A stretch of DNA of 64,000 nucleotides from Nansenia antarctica (taxonomy: Eukaryota > Chordata > Actinopteri > Argentiniformes > Microstomatidae): positions 59,945,231 to 60,009,230 of the forward strand of contig OZ022346.1 in assembly GCA_963989245.1 (NCBI GenBank), in the 5' to 3' direction. Position 1 is the first letter of the stretch, and each line of letters opens with the position of its first letter. Made by a program: the position numbers and the translations under genes. Under the pieces are notes generated by a model. That model had not been told where the DNA came from and made no database searches. It saw only the letters and a program-made list of their open reading frames with translations. Below, in pieces: positions 61,667-64,000 of the stretch.

Positions 61667-63223
61667 TGGCGCTTTTCCATTTGTCGCCCGGGTCGCCTCG
61701 GCTCGGTTCGGGTCGCTTCTTTAGCTACCCTTCTTAACCAGGAACCAAATTTAGACCCGGAACCTTTTTGCCAGGCTGCGTGTGACGTGTGACGCTGCAC
61801 ACCGTTGATTGGTCAATGGAAATCATCATCCCATGTTCATAGATTTCTTCGCTAACCGCCATCTTTAAATACCACATTCGCTCTTGGAAAATGTCACTAC
61901 AGTTTCTGTAATAGCTTATTAATAAAGATTCGAAAAATTATGCTGACCATCGTATTATCTTAGTTTAATGTCATTTCAATGCATCATATAACTTTTATTT
62001 ACAACAAGCATAACACAAAAATCGCTATTATGCACCGTCTTTGCCCGTGAATAACACCGGCTGTGAATGTGGTAGAAACACAATACTCCTTTGCTAACTT
62101 CACCATCGGTATACGGTCATTTTGAGCCCTTAACCACCGCGCTGACACCCCGAGAAGTTATGCTTTTAACCGTAAACTCAATGAACCGGGAGTTCACCTG
62201 CTGCTGCCTGCAGCACCGCGCCTGCTGGTTGAAACTCCCGTTGACAGCGGGGGGAGAGAATCGTTTTAACAGGGAATTCGCTCCTTGCTGTGTCGACGGT
62301 GATAGGAGTGTAGGATCGACACCATTCAAATGGTTTTGGATTCCCTGTCCTCTCCCCTATCCGGACACGTTTGAATTGTTATCCTAACCCACGGTAAACC
62401 GAAGTTATTAACCCGCAAAGGGTGCCTCCGTTTACCGTCTTTGCCCGTGAATAACACCGGCTGTGGAGGTGGTACAAACACAATACTCCTTTGCTAACTT
62501 CACCATCGGTATACGGTCATTTTGAGCCCTTAACCACCACGCTGACACCCCGAGAAGTTATGCTTTTAACCTTAAACTGAACCGGGAGTTCACCGCTGCT
62601 CTAAGCAGCAGCACGTCATGGAGGATATCAGCGGGGGGAGAGACAATTTCTACCAGGGAACTCGCTCTGCGCTTTGTCAACTGTGATAACAGTGTCGTAT
62701 CGACACCATTCAAATGGTTTTGGATTCCCTGTCCTCTCCCCTATCCGGACGTTTGAATTGTTATCCTAACCCACGGTAGATCACAGTTATTAACCTGCAA
62801 AGGGCACCGTGTTTGTCCGTGAATAACACGGCACACAATGATACTACAGTTCATAAAGCAGACAAGTGAAGGCAGTGGTTTTAAGGGTTAAAAAAACATA
62901 ACTTTATTATGTGTACATAGCTTCCTCTCTCTCTTTCTCTTTCTCTCCAAAAAACCACGGTTAATAATATACCACATGCCGAGGGAAAGGCATACGATAG
63001 CTTCAAGTTCCTCCATGTCGCTGTTGTTGTGGCTGTGTTGTGTCTCGTGAAAATATACGTCACCACCATGGCGCGCTTTTATGACGCGTAACTCCGCCTA
63101 CTATCGCCTACTCGTTCCTGGTCTGTTGTGTATAGTGGAAAACCAGAACTGTTCAAAAGCGGGCCGAAGCGTGCCGAAGCGACCCGACCCGAAGCGATCC
63201 GGGCCGCTGATGGAAAAGCGCCA
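61667..63223. mobile_element. DNA transposon with inverted ends, no transposase
   Basis: Ends tggcgcttttccat (61667-61680) and atggaaaagcgcca (63210-63223). Subterminal inverted GC-rich blocks (gcccgggtcgcctcggctcg and gaagcgatccgggcc) also pair. It contains a roughly 400-bp direct duplication. It resembles Harbinger/PIF-like fish elements in its end sequence, from memory. Confidence 0.65.
62030..62838. repeat. About 400-bp tandem duplication
   Basis: cgtctttgcccgtgaataac at about 62036 and 62438 begin two similar copies (caccatcggtatacggtcat, ccccgagaagttatgctttt and gattccctgtcctctcccct all occur twice). A partial third start is near 62812. Confidence 0.8.
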
Positions 63224-64000
63224 TAAAGGTAGACACTAATTTTCAGGAGTAAAATATTTCTGCAAATCATTCTAGAATTTTGCTGTGCAATCTAGAACTT
63301 CCATTAACTGCAATGTATAATGTCTGCTTGAGTGCATTATGACATCAAATGGAATATTTAGGATGTATGCAACATTCTTAGAACATGGAAGCAATTTACC
63401 ATGAGTAAAAAAATCATTTTGATCATTCTATGATCATTCTATAGTATAATATGATATATTATTATCATTCAAAGATTTTTTTTTTAAAGGATGGATATAT
63501 TAGACTGCCAGCCATGTTCAGAGCGGAGAGCTCCACACTGCCAGACTTTTGGGGCATTTTCGCTGAACTTTGAAGACCCACCAAATATTGACTTTTCGGA
63601 CTACATAAACATTGAACATATCTACCAAAACTTTAGACTCTCTTCTTTCATCAGAAAAAGAAAGTTTGTTTCTAGCCTCTTTGAGTGTTTAGAAATCGGC
63701 CGTAGAACATAGGGTGGTTTCAGCAAAAACACCTGATTTTGACCAATAAACAGAGAAAACGGGTTTTTTCTGCAGAACTTTTTTTTTTTGTTTGTTTTTG
63801 CTGCACTTTTTCTGTATCGTCCGACTCTGAACTGTTTGAAGAGTCGCGCGATGGCCGCGATGCTCCGCAATGCTCCGCGCCGCGTTTGGCACATACCCTG
63901 ATCCGTTTCGCCATTACTACAACCCACAGCAAGCCACTTCCTTCTCCATGCTTTTGTAGCTGAGCTAAATCGAACTACTGCCCCCATCTGAGACCGAAAT
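63224..64000. other. No gene recognised
   Basis: AT-rich start, then a 73-codon plus ORF at 63491-63712 (MDILDCQPCSERRAPHCQTF...) with no family resemblance I can name and no clear splice context. It may be part of an unrecognised repeat. The window ends before context is available. Confidence 0.4.

Noticed and set aside
63491..63712. 73-codon ORF as a gene
   Set aside because: Short, no recognised motif, no splice or promoter support, and close to the window end; noted only as unassigned.

Overview
This is vertebrate, almost certainly teleost fish, nuclear DNA. It has spliced genes with GT-AG introns, dense microsatellites and minisatellites, and many fish-type transposons (Tc1/mariner, hAT, BEL/Pao, LINE tails, tRNA-derived SINEs). 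No bacterial genes, operons, CRISPR arrays, rRNA or free-standing tRNA genes were seen. The species cannot be named from the sequence.

Layout. 1-5049: the 3' part of a young but internally deleted BEL/Pao LTR retrotransposon. 5466-24379: the ipo4 (importin-4) gene on the minus strand. I assembled 28 coding exons that join in frame to 1023 codons. Its introns hold LINE, Tc1, hAT and MITE insertions, a 93-bp-arm foldback, and a 13-copy tandem array that repeats the acceptor of one exon. 24380-25293: the ipo4 5' non-coding exon and a possible divergent first exon. 25294-40356: a minus-strand P5B-type ATPase closest to ATP13A3. Twenty coding exons join in frame, but the last third of the protein is absent. 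An intact 1160-codon RLE-type LINE sits in one of its introns. 40357-46077: repeat-rich spacer. 46180-58650: a plus-strand C2H2 zinc-finger gene. Five coding exons join in frame to 962 aa and include a recent tandem duplication of the two N-terminal exons. 58651-64000: transposon remnants, a solo LTR, and no gene I can support.

The three host genes are not a functional unit: nuclear import, polyamine-type P5B transport ATPase, and probable DNA-binding regulator. The strongest anomaly is at 24.84-25.29 kb. There the atp13a3-like gene stops without its C-terminal exons, and a plausible divergent exon next to ipo4 has no continuation. This is what a rearrangement breakpoint or an assembly misjoin would leave. 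All family assignments come from reading translated motifs, without database searches. Exon limits are deduced from splice dinucleotides plus frame continuity.
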